A stretch of DNA of 13,142 bases from Pelobacter sp. UBA5610. Lineage in GTDB: Bacteria; Desulfobacterota; Desulfuromonadia; Desulfuromonadales; Syntrophotaleaceae. The DNA lies in assembly GCA_002424645.1 (NCBI GenBank), contig DIKU01000031.1, positions 15,005 to 28,146 of the forward strand. The letters are read 5' to 3'. Numbering within the stretch: position 1 is the first letter of the stretch; each line of letters starts with the position of its first letter. A program made the translations under genes and the position numbers. Positions 7,515 through 12,986 of the stretch are shown here, in pieces. A model generated the notes under the pieces. That model made no database searches, had not been told where the DNA came from, and saw nothing but the letters and a program-made list of their open reading frames with translations.

Positions 7515-8636
7515 TCAGAATTCGAAAGCCAGTTGCGCGGTGACCGTATGATCAGGGGCGCCCTCAGGCCCTTTGGCGTCGCTGTGCAGGTATTCGACAG
7601 CCAGCACGGCGTGTTCAAACAGTCCGTAAGAAGCGCTGGCACCGTAGCGGGTTACATCGTTTTGGAAATCATCGGCTTGTTCGTAACGGCCGGCGACCTG
7701 CCAACGATCCGAAGGCATCCAGGCCAATTCCAGGTTCCAGGCGCTAGGCCGGCTGCCGGTGAGGTCTTCGGACAGGCCAATCAGGTCGGCGTCAAACCGG
7801 TCCAGGGCTGTGAGGTATTCGGCTTCCAGGCCAAATTGGCCGATCTGCCAGGATAGCCACGCGGAGGCCCCCATAACGCTTTCCCGATAAAAGTCTTCAT
7901 CCCCTACCAATTCAATGTCGCTTTCAGCCAGGTCGCTGATCAGCGATACCCCGAAGCCGAGCTGCTCCGTCGGCTGGATTTCCAGCGCCGCTACCCATCC
8001 ATCGATGGTGTCGTTGTCGCCGGCGGTGTCGGTTTCTCCGCTGAATGCACCAGCCTGCAAGAGCCATTTGCTACCCTCAAGAGTCAGTAAACCGGCACTT
8101 TGATTGGTCTCGCCGATATCCAGGGTAAGGGGGTCGGTGATCATGAAACTGTTGAATTTGCCAAACGGTACGTACATTTTACCGCCAGTAAATCCAGCCG
8201 TCATTCCCCACACAGGTCGGGGATACGTCAGACTGATCACCGCTTCATCCACATCGATCGGTTCGGTTTCGCCTTCCTCCCACAGCAGCAGGATATGCCC
8301 GCCCAGGTAATCGGTAGCCTGAATATCGAGTCCCAGTTCCACCGTAGCCAGGGCCAGGTCGCTGCTTTCATCGCCGCCCTGGGGTTTGTTGTACATCGCT
8401 TCCACTTCGATCAGGCCATGCACGGCAATTTTGTCGGCCAGGCTCCCCAATGATAGGGGGCTTTTCTCCGCGGAAGTCTCAGCGGCGCGTTCGGCTTCCA
8501 GGGTTTCGATGCGGCGCTTGAGGTTCTCAATTTCGCTGTTGCCGTCACCGGGGTGAGAGGCAAAAGCGGTTATGGGGCATATGAGCAGGGCGGCGGCAAG
8601 GGCCGCTGTGTAAAACTTACGCGAAAGTCGATACAT
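7515..8636 (-). CDS. LbtU-family siderophore porin (outer membrane)
   Basis: The 373-residue precursor has a Sec signal peptide, with likely cleavage after AFA (26). A short coiled coil follows (about 33-53, EIENLKRRIETLEAER), then a beta-barrel ending in LAFEF, the C-terminal phenylalanine typical of outer-membrane barrels. The segments IAVHGLIEVEAMYN (70-83), LGLDIQATDYLGGHILLLWEEG and the GKMYVPFGKFNSF region fit the LbtU family, named after the Legionella legiobactin porin. AGGAGG lies nine bases before the ATG. It is the last gene of the feoA-feoB-small protein-porin row, 45 bases after the small protein stop, and is followed by a terminator. No siderophore synthesis or TonB-dependent receptor gene is visible, so it may pass Fe(II) or a simple iron chelate to FeoB. 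Family is fairly sure; the substrate is inferred from neighbours. Confidence 0.82.
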   Translation of the reverse strand: MYRLSRKFYTAALAAALLICPITAFASHPGDGNSEIENLKRRIETLEAERAAETSAEKSPLSLGSLADKIAVHGLIEVEAMYNKPQGGDESSDLALATVELGLDIQATDYLGGHILLLWEEGETEPIDVDEAVISLTYPRPVWGMTAGFTGGKMYVPFGKFNSFMITDPLTLDIGETNQSAGLLTLEGSKWLLQAGAFSGETDTAGDNDTIDGWVAALEIQPTEQLGFGVSLISDLAESDIELVGDEDFYRESVMGASAWLSWQIGQFGLEAEYLTALDRFDADLIGLSEDLTGSRPSAWNLELAWMPSDRWQVAGRYEQADDFQNDVTRYGASASYGLFEHAVLAVEYLHSDAKGPEGAPDHTVTAQLAFEF

Positions 8637-8651
8637 CGGGTTAATCCTCCT

Positions 8652-8687
8652 GTCAATTGTCAGATGTCAAATTGAAGTTAGTCAATG
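8652..8687 (-). repeat. Three spaced TTGAC direct repeats upstream of the porin
   Basis: On the minus strand CATTGAC, CAATTTGAC and CAATTGAC recur at about 14-15 base steps between the small cysteine-rich gene and the porin ribosome binding site. They might be a regulator site or repeated -35 elements, but no -10 is seen. The pattern is visible; its function is not known. Confidence 0.3.
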
Positions 8688-8837
8688 TCCTTTGCAATTT
8701 CCGCAACCCTGGCAGCCTGGCAATTCTTTCCGGCAGCGTGGACACCGCTGCCAGCTTCGGTCCTGCAAGGGGCATCCGCAAGCTGGACATGCCGCGGGAT
8801 TGTGGCCTGACGTTTTGCCTTTATCAAACCATTTCAT
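8682..8837 (-). CDS. Small cysteine-rich zinc-ribbon-like protein next to feoB
   Basis: This 51-residue protein has eight cysteines: C17-x2-C20-x-C22, C32-x2-C35 and C42-x2-C45-x2-C48. The CPAC...CPRC pair is a classic zinc-ribbon or rubredoxin-like knuckle pair. The tail GCQGCGNCKGH looks like a second metal site. It has no signal peptide or membrane segment. The frame is open upstream to 8882, but GGAGG lies seven bases before the ATG at 8837 and sequence before it is featureless, so the shorter form is chosen. It lies between feoB (173 bases) and the porin (45 bases). It is not the membrane-bound FeoB-associated Cys-rich protein nor a winged-helix FeoC. It may be a cytoplasmic partner of FeoB that senses or accepts iron. 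Function unknown. Confidence 0.72.
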   Translation of the reverse strand: MKWFDKGKTSGHNPAACPACGCPLQDRSWQRCPRCRKELPGCQGCGNCKGH

Positions 8838-8853
8838 GGGCGACCTCCAAGGA

Positions 8854-8879
8854 GTTTGCCGGCCTGTTCGGGCCGAAAC
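8854..8879 (-). other. Hairpin just before the small cysteine-rich gene
   Basis: On the minus strand GTTTCGGCC and GGCCG-GC-AAAC can pair around a CGAACA loop with a two-base bulge. The hairpin ends a few bases before the GGAGG of the small gene. It could trim or attenuate the feoB transcript, but lacks a T run. Low confidence. Confidence 0.25.
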
Positions 8880-9010
8880 CAAAGTTGGCTGTTTGAGGCT
8901 GACTTTAGCTCTTTTGACGCCTCGTAACTGTGGTTAGGTGCCGAAAAGAATCTGAAATATAAACCAATTAGTCGGGTTTGCAGCGGGCTTATGGATAGTC
9001 CTCGCGCCTC

Positions 9011-10855
9011 CTATAGTACGATCTGGGCGAGGATGCCACCGACGCTGAAAGCCAGTACCCAGGCACCGATCCAAACGGTTACCGCTTCCTTGACGCCGCG
9101 CTCCTTGAACAGAATCATGAGGCTTGCGATGCAGGGCACAAACAGGGTGATGACCACCAGGGAAACGACCACCTGCCAGGGTGACAGGGCCAGATCGGTC
9201 AGTCCCGCAGCACCGAAGTCGCGCCTGACCATGCCCATGACAAAAGCGGTGGCGGCTTCCTTGGGAAGATGCAACCAACCTTCGGTCAAGGGTGCGACCA
9301 GCTCTTGCCAAGCTTTGAGGCCGCCTGTTACCTGCAATAGGGATACCCCGAGGGAACCGGCAAAAAACCAGATGTAGGCTTCTTTCATGAAGAAGAACGA
9401 GCGAATCACGGTTTTTCGCAGCACGTTGCCGGGGCGCGGCATGCGCATGGGGGGCAGATCGATAAGCAGCGCACTGCTTTTCCCCGGGATAAACTTATTA
9501 AGAACAGTGCCGATCACCGCCAGACAGGCGAAAATGACTGCAACGTAGGTCATGCTCAGGGAAAACCCGACCGCTGCCAGCATTCCGGCAATGACGCCGA
9601 TCTGGGCACTGCAGGGAATGACAAAGTTCAGAATCGAAGTGGCGATAGTGCGTTCGCGCTTGCTGCCGAGGATGCGGGTAGTGATCGTGCCGAGTTGCAC
9701 GCAGCCAAACCCGAGAATCATCGGAATTACGGCGCGACCGTTAAGGCCGATGCCCGTCATCAGACGATCGACAAAGGTTGCCAGCCGCGGCAGGTATCCG
9801 GAGTCCTCGAGAATCGAAAGGGCCACATAAAACCCGATGACCAGTGGCAGCAGCAGGCCAAGCAGGTAGGTGATCGTCATGGTCAGTACACCAAACTCGC
9901 CAATGAGAATCTGCCCGAACACCGAACTTTCCGGGACGAGAGGGTCGACCAGGCCACGAATCCAGGGTTCCCAGTGCCCCTGCATGATGGTTTCTTCCGT
10001 CAAACCGACGATGTCGCCAGCCACCCATACGCCGATGAGTTCATAGCAGCCCCATAGTACCCCGATCAAAATCAATAAGCCGCTGGCCGGATGCAGACAC
10101 AGGCGTCCGAGCAGATCTCGCATTCTAGCCGATTTTTCGGGACGGGTTACGGCAGCGGCAACGATTTCGTTAGCCTTTTGCCGGCGTAGCAGGTAGACGC
10201 GTTCCCGATCATTCTCGGGGGCGACGCCATGACGCTCGGCCACCACCTCATCCCCTTCGAGCACCATCAGCGCTTCGGGTCGGGTATCGATGCGGTCGAG
10301 CAGCTTTGTCACGGCCTGATCCACCTCGGGGTGGGATATTCCAGGTCGGGCCAGGGGCAGGGCAGCGAACACTTCCTTAAGACCGCGATTTTTGACTGCG
10401 GCGGTTGGAATGACCGGTACGCCGAGTTGATCCTCCAGCTTTCGTGCATCGATGAGGATGCCGAGACTTTCAGCATCGTCGCAAAAATTAAGCGCCACAA
10501 CCATGGGGATACCCATGTCAATCAACTGTAAGGTCAGGAACAGGTCGCGCTCCAGGTGGGTGGCATCGACCACATTGACCACCACGTCGGCGCCAAGAAT
10601 GACATCCCGGGCAACGCGCTCCTCATCATTGAAGGATGAAACGCCGTAGACACCCGGCGTATCCAGTAGCACATCTTCGCCTATTTTGCCGGAACTGATC
10701 TCGACGGTGGTGCCTGGAAAATTGGAAACATCGGCATAGATGCCACTCCAGGAACTGAAAAATATCGACTTGCCCACATTGGGGTTGCCGACCAGAACTA
10801 TTTTTTTCTGGCCCGTTGTTGAACAGGCCGCGGCGCCGCAGCAGGAATGAGACAT
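9011..10855 (-). CDS. feoB: Ferrous iron transport protein B
   Basis: The 614-residue protein is FeoB, the inner-membrane Fe(II) transporter with an N-terminal G domain. G motifs are GNPNVGKS (23-30, G1), PGTT (47-50, G2), DTPG (65-68, G3) and NFCD (123-126, G4). The membrane part starts near residue 255. It carries GFGCVQLGTITTRIL (382-395), FVIPCSAQIGV (411-421), GMVRRDFGA (541-549) and FVPCIAS (572-578), which are the Gate-type cysteine motifs of the family. It is shorter than the 773-residue E. coli protein and has QLG where many FeoBs have NVP, which matches a subfamily common in anaerobes. The N-terminus carries C5, C6 and C11 (SCCGAAAC), an unusual possible metal-binding tail. GAGG precedes the ATG. 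feoA lies 43 bases upstream. Identification is secure. Confidence 0.96.
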   Translation of the reverse strand: MSHSCCGAAACSTTGQKKIVLVGNPNVGKSIFFSSWSGIYADVSNFPGTTVEISSGKIGEDVLLDTPGVYGVSSFNDEERVARDVILGADVVVNVVDATHLERDLFLTLQLIDMGIPMVVALNFCDDAESLGILIDARKLEDQLGVPVIPTAAVKNRGLKEVFAALPLARPGISHPEVDQAVTKLLDRIDTRPEALMVLEGDEVVAERHGVAPENDRERVYLLRRQKANEIVAAAVTRPEKSARMRDLLGRLCLHPASGLLILIGVLWGCYELIGVWVAGDIVGLTEETIMQGHWEPWIRGLVDPLVPESSVFGQILIGEFGVLTMTITYLLGLLLPLVIGFYVALSILEDSGYLPRLATFVDRLMTGIGLNGRAVIPMILGFGCVQLGTITTRILGSKRERTIATSILNFVIPCSAQIGVIAGMLAAVGFSLSMTYVAVIFACLAVIGTVLNKFIPGKSSALLIDLPPMRMPRPGNVLRKTVIRSFFFMKEAYIWFFAGSLGVSLLQVTGGLKAWQELVAPLTEGWLHLPKEAATAFVMGMVRRDFGAAGLTDLALSPWQVVVSLVVITLFVPCIASLMILFKERGVKEAVTVWIGAWVLAFSVGGILAQIVL

Positions 10856-10898
10856 GGAGTAAACCTCGAATATTTAATGGGGTATGGGGGTGTCGGGC

Positions 10899-11114
10899 TT
10901 AGATGCTGATCGTTACCTGCCGAGCGATATCGCGACCCAGGGCGATTTCCTGGACACCGAATTTCAGAACGACGGGACCGAATGGCAGTTTGCAATGGCA
11001 GCGCACCTTGGTGCCACAGGTAATGCCGAAACGCAGCAACTGCACGCGGAGCGTTTCATCGGAAATGGTGTCGATGGTAGCATATTGGCCGTGACGTAAA
11101 TCGCAAAGGCTCAT
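10899..11114 (-). CDS. feoA: Ferrous iron transport protein A
   Basis: The 71-residue protein is a FeoA-type SH3-like domain, a small cytoplasmic partner needed for FeoB activity in other bacteria. The family pattern shows as LRHGQYATIDTI, a central LLRFGITCGTKVRC and the closing VVLKFGVQEIALGRDIARQVTI, where a basic beta-barrel residue pattern is typical. AGGAG lies six bases before the ATG. It is first in the iron locus, and its promoter lies within a pair of Fur-box-like palindromes. The gap of 43 bases to feoB and the same strand point to one transcript. Confidence 0.93.
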   Translation of the reverse strand: MSLCDLRHGQYATIDTISDETLRVQLLRFGITCGTKVRCHCKLPFGPVVLKFGVQEIALGRDIARQVTISI

Positions 11115-11135
11115 GATGTACTCCTGGTATGAAAT

Positions 11136-11150
11136 TGAAAACGATTTTCA
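11136..11150 (-). promoter_or_regulatory. Candidate Fur box overlapping the feoA start site
   Basis: The site reads TGAAAAC-G-ATTTTCA, a 7-1-7 palindrome close to the classical Fur form TGATAAT-n-ATTATCA. It overlaps the expected transcription start near 11147, where bound Fur would block the polymerase. Fur is not encoded in the window. Confidence 0.72.
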
Positions 11151-11153
11151 TGG

Positions 11154-11182
11154 AAGGTAGTAATTCTGAGTTTTTTTGTCAA
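11154..11182 (-). promoter_or_regulatory. Sigma70-type promoter of feoA
   Basis: On the minus strand a perfect -35 TTGACA (11182-11177) is followed after 17 bases by TACCTT (11159-11154) as -10. The -10 is weak, but the spacing is ideal and both elements lie between two Fur-like palindromes. The predicted leader is about 33 bases. Confidence 0.62.
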
Positions 11183-11190
11183 GTAAAAAT

Positions 11191-11205
11191 TGACTATCAT
11201 TTTCA
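11191..11205 (-). promoter_or_regulatory. Second candidate Fur box upstream of the feoA -35
   Basis: The site reads TGACTAT-C-ATTTTCA on the plus strand and matches the 7-1-7 Fur form at about 11 of 14 informative positions. It lies just upstream of the feoA -35, 55 bases from the first box. A pair of boxes on either side of a promoter is a common arrangement for tight iron repression. Confidence 0.6.
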
Positions 11206-11210
11206 AAATC

Positions 11211-11236
11211 AGTTTTGCCAGGCAAATAGTTTTGCC
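11211..11236. promoter_or_regulatory. Palindromic operator-like site between feoA and the membrane protein gene
   Basis: A perfect 13-base palindrome, TTTGCC-A-GGCAAA (11214-11226), is followed by TAGT and another TTTGCC, so AGTTTTGCC appears twice 17 bases apart. It sits in the divergent space between feoA and the membrane protein gene. It does not look like a Fur box. The regulator is unknown. Confidence 0.35.
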
Positions 11237-11348
11237 CGATTTTGGGATAACAGACTCTTCTTTTTATGCGGGCAAACCGGTATTATGAGCCTGGTGAGTT
11301 GGTTGGTTTCAGAGATGTCGGGAGGGATTTCATGGGGGGAGTGTCGAG

Positions 11349-12056
11349 TTGAAAAAACACGATTTGTATTTTGGTGTCTGTCTGGGACTGTTTTTCTGCC
11401 CATTTTTCATATCAAAGGATCTTTTTGATTTTTACATGGCAAGCGTCAGATCGCATGCACTTTTGATGAGTTTTCTGAAGTTCGCCCTTCTGGCAACCCT
11501 CGGTGAAGTCATAGGGCTGCGCATTGTCAGGGGGCGCTACCATGTGCCGGGGTTTGGCCTTTGGCCCCGGGCCCTGGTGTGGGGTGGGCTTGGGGTCGGT
11601 ATACAGTTGGCATTCGTCATTTTCGCCACCGGTGCCCCGGCTGTTGTCAGTAAATTTCTTGTACCCCTGCCGCAAGGCATTTTGGGGCAACCGTTCAGCG
11701 GGGAAAAACTGTTGGCAGCGTTTGCCGTCAGCGTCAGTATGAACCTGATATTCGCGCCGCTGTTCATGACGCTGCACCGGGTGACCGATATGCATATCCA
11801 GGAGACGGGTGGCACATTACGGGGGTTTTTCAGCCCCATCGATTTCGGTCGCATTTTACAGCGTATCGATTGGCAAGTGATGTGGGGTTTCGTGTTCAAA
11901 AAGACTCTGCCGTTGTTCTGGATCCCTGCGCATACGATTACTTTTCTGTTGCCGGAAATGCACCGTGTGCTTTTTGCAGCGCTGCTTGGCGTTGTGCTGG
12001 GAACTATTTTGGCCGTTGCCAGTCTGGCCAAATGTGGACATGCGGCAACGGTTTAG
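11349..12056 (+). CDS. Uncharacterised polytopic membrane protein
   Basis: The 235-residue protein has about six hydrophobic segments (near 8-24, 37-58, 74-95, 121-141, 176-200 and 205-227) and should sit in the inner membrane. Conserved-looking stretches are LATLGEVIGLRI (48-59), SMNLIFAPLFMTLHRVTD (130-147) and FKKTLPLFWIPAHTITFLLP (183-202). The last has some likeness to Mpv17/PMP22-type proteins, but I cannot assign it firmly. The start is TTG, preceded by GGGGGGAG at seven bases; no ATG lies near the expected N-terminus. It is divergent from feoA, with Fur-like boxes in the shared upstream space, so iron control is possible but not shown. It has no operon partner. A weak AACG/CGTT hairpin with eight T follows the stop at once and may terminate it. 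Confidence 0.8.
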   Translation: MKKHDLYFGVCLGLFFCPFFISKDLFDFYMASVRSHALLMSFLKFALLATLGEVIGLRIVRGRYHVPGFGLWPRALVWGGLGVGIQLAFVIFATGAPAVVSKFLVPLPQGILGQPFSGEKLLAAFAVSVSMNLIFAPLFMTLHRVTDMHIQETGGTLRGFFSPIDFGRILQRIDWQVMWGFVFKKTLPLFWIPAHTITFLLPEMHRVLFAALLGVVLGTILAVASLAKCGHAATV

Positions 12057-12079
12057 TCGTTTTTTTTGGGGGGAGGGGT

Positions 12080-12118
12080 AAAAAAAGACGCGTTGCTCAG
12101 GAGGTGAGGCAACGCGCC
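12080..12118 (-). terminator. Terminator hairpin of repeat unit 1, anti-Shine-Dalgarno loop
   Basis: On the minus strand GGCGCGTTG pairs with CAACGCGTC. A bulged C and an inner CTCA/TGAG stem leave a CCTCC loop, followed by seven T. The loop region CACCTCCT equals the 3' end motif of 16S rRNA. Confidence 0.8.
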
Positions 12119-12297
12119 AAAGATGGAGGTGTTGGTTTGTTATGTTCCAACCGTTCGTACCAACGTGTTGTTGATGATGGAAGTCTATCGCAACGGTAGC
12201 CGCGAGGCCACGTGGCTTGCCGTATAAGTTGGGCGAAACATCCTCGTTGGGGAAGTGTGCTTTTGCACAGGCTGGCGCTGCTGGGGAAATTTCAGAT
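12080..12297 (-). ncRNA. Candidate sRNA, repeat unit 1
   Basis: The 3' end is set by the T tract at 12086-12080; the 5' end is not known and the unit limits are given. In minus orientation the unit holds TGTGC-AAAA-GCACA, an imperfect hairpin around GCCACGTGGC, a GTTGG/CCAAC hairpin, an open CACCTCCAT and then the terminator with its CCTCC loop. A -10-like TAGACT (12187-12182) would give a transcript of about 95 bases, but its -35 (TGGCCT) is poor. Two C-rich motifs suggest pairing with ribosome binding sites of mRNAs. Confidence 0.55.
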
Positions 12298-12336
12298 AAA
12301 AAAAGACGCGTCGCTCAGGAGGTGAGGCAACGCGCC
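12298..12336 (-). terminator. Terminator hairpin of repeat unit 2, anti-Shine-Dalgarno loop
   Basis: Same hairpin as unit 1, with one A changed to G in the 3' arm. On the minus strand this turns a U-A pair into a U-G wobble and keeps the stem. Seven T follow. Confidence 0.8.
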
Positions 12337-12515
12337 AAAAATGGAGGTGTTGGTTTGTCATGATCCAACCGTTCTTATCAACGTGTTGTTGATGGTGCAA
12401 GTCTATCGCAACGGTAGCCGCGAGGCCACGTGGCTTGCCGTATAAGTTGGGCGAAACATCCTCGTTGGGGAAATGTGCTTTTGCACAGGCTGGCGCTGGT
12501 GGGGAAATTTCAGAT
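12298..12515 (-). ncRNA. Candidate sRNA, repeat unit 2
   Basis: This copy has most of the changes in the array. Several fall in the loop of the GTTGG/CCAAC hairpin (AACATAACAAA becomes ATCATGACAAA) while the paired bases stay the same. The CACCTCCAT motif and the terminator loop are unchanged. The 5' end is unknown; unit limits are given. Confidence 0.55.
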
Positions 12516-12554
12516 AAAAAAAGACGCGTCGCTCAGGAGGTGAGGCAACGCGCC
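12516..12554 (-). terminator. Terminator hairpin of repeat unit 3, anti-Shine-Dalgarno loop
   Basis: Identical in stem and loop to unit 2, with the U-G wobble and seven T on the minus strand. Confidence 0.8.
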
Positions 12555-12733
12555 AAAGATGGAGGTGTTGGTTTGTTATGTTCCAACCGTTCGTATCAAC
12601 GTGTTGTTGATGATGGAAGTCTATCGCAACGGTAGCCGCGAGGCCACGTGGCTTGCCGTATAAGTTGGGCGAAACATCCTCGTTGGGGAAGTGTGCTTTT
12701 GCACAGGCTGGCGCTGGTGGGGAAATTTCAGGT
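12516..12733 (-). ncRNA. Candidate sRNA, repeat unit 3
   Basis: This copy is nearly the same as unit 1, differing at about four positions. It has the same order of hairpins, the open CACCTCCAT and the terminator with a CCTCC loop. The 5' end is unknown; unit limits are given. Confidence 0.55.
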
Positions 12734-12772
12734 AAAAAAAAGACGCGTCGCTCAGGGGGGAGACAACGCGTC
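12734..12772 (-). terminator. Terminator hairpin of the divergent fourth unit
   Basis: On the minus strand GACGCGTTG pairs with CGACGCGTC through nine pairs, including one U-G. The loop is changed to a C-rich CTCCCCCC. Eight T follow. Confidence 0.75.
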
Positions 12773-12787
12773 ATAGCATGGAGGTGC
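12734..12787 (-). ncRNA. Candidate sRNA 3' portion, divergent fourth unit
   Basis: Only the last 54 bases resemble the other units: the CACCTCCAT motif, the terminator stem and the T tract. The loop has become CTCCCCCC. Sequence further upstream on the minus strand is unrelated to units 1-3. It may be an older family member with a shifted target set, or a decayed copy. The 5' end is unknown. Confidence 0.45.
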
Positions 12788-12941
12788 GGAACCTGGGGTT
12801 CCCCGGTGGAGATGCCGTCACGACATGCCCCGTTTGTCGGCGGATGATTGCCGGTTGTACAGGACATGTATTTGCTGAAGGCCAGGCCAGAATGCACGGG
12901 CTTGGTAAGGGCTTTGTGAGAGGAAGGTAAAGAGTTTGTTG

Positions 12942-12982
12942 AATCCGCCGGGACGGGAGATGTTTGGCTGTCCCGGCGGATT
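12942..12982 (-). terminator. Strong hairpin behind ribB
   Basis: A perfect 13-bp stem, AATCCGCCGGGAC with GTCCCGGCGGATT, and a 15-base loop lies four bases after the ribB stop. No T run follows on either strand, so it may be a 3' stabiliser or a Rho-dependent end rather than a classic intrinsic terminator. Confidence 0.55.
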
Positions 12983-12986
12983 GAGT

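Larger units (their letters stand above)
12080..12787 (-). repeat. Tandem array of 218-bp units (three full, one divergent partial)
   Basis: Units start at 12080, 12298 and 12516, each exactly 218 bases and differing at only about 4-8 positions. A fourth begins at 12734 with one extra A. It keeps the A tract, the hairpin and the ATGGAGGTG nonamer, then diverges after about 12787. Each unit begins on the plus strand with A7, then a hairpin whose loop reads AGGAGGTGA. On the minus strand this is a terminator with a CCTCC loop. About 70 bases around the GCCACGTGGC palindrome are identical in all three full units. The near identity suggests recent duplication or continuing homogenisation. Confidence 0.92.
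12057..12986. other. 930-base region without a convincing protein gene
   Basis: This stretch is filled mainly by the 218-bp tandem repeat array and a divergent fourth unit (12080-12787). A region of about 150 bases without recognised features follows, then the hairpin behind ribB (12942-12982). A G-rich tract flanked by T8 and A7 lies at its left edge (12059-12086). Open frames crossing the repeats change frame from unit to unit, because 218 is not a multiple of three. Confidence 0.7.

Noticed and set aside
12435..12635. Plus-strand 66-codon frame beginning MPYKLGE in the repeats
   Set aside because: It has no ribosome binding site and spans a unit junction, and its repetition just follows the repeated DNA. 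Not accepted as a gene.
12080..12787. CRISPR array
   Set aside because: The units are 218 bp and nearly identical throughout, with no short repeats alternating with unique spacers. No cas genes are present.
12842..12872. Possible LexA/SOS-like palindrome around TGTACAGGACATGTA
   Set aside because: The match to known LexA sites is poor and no promoter or gene depends on it. Likely chance.
12403..12897. Long minus-strand open frame (164 codons) across the repeats
   Set aside because: It crosses several T-tract terminators and repeat boundaries. The 218-bp period shifts the frame each unit, there is no ribosome binding site, and the product resembles no family. It is a by-product of the repeats.
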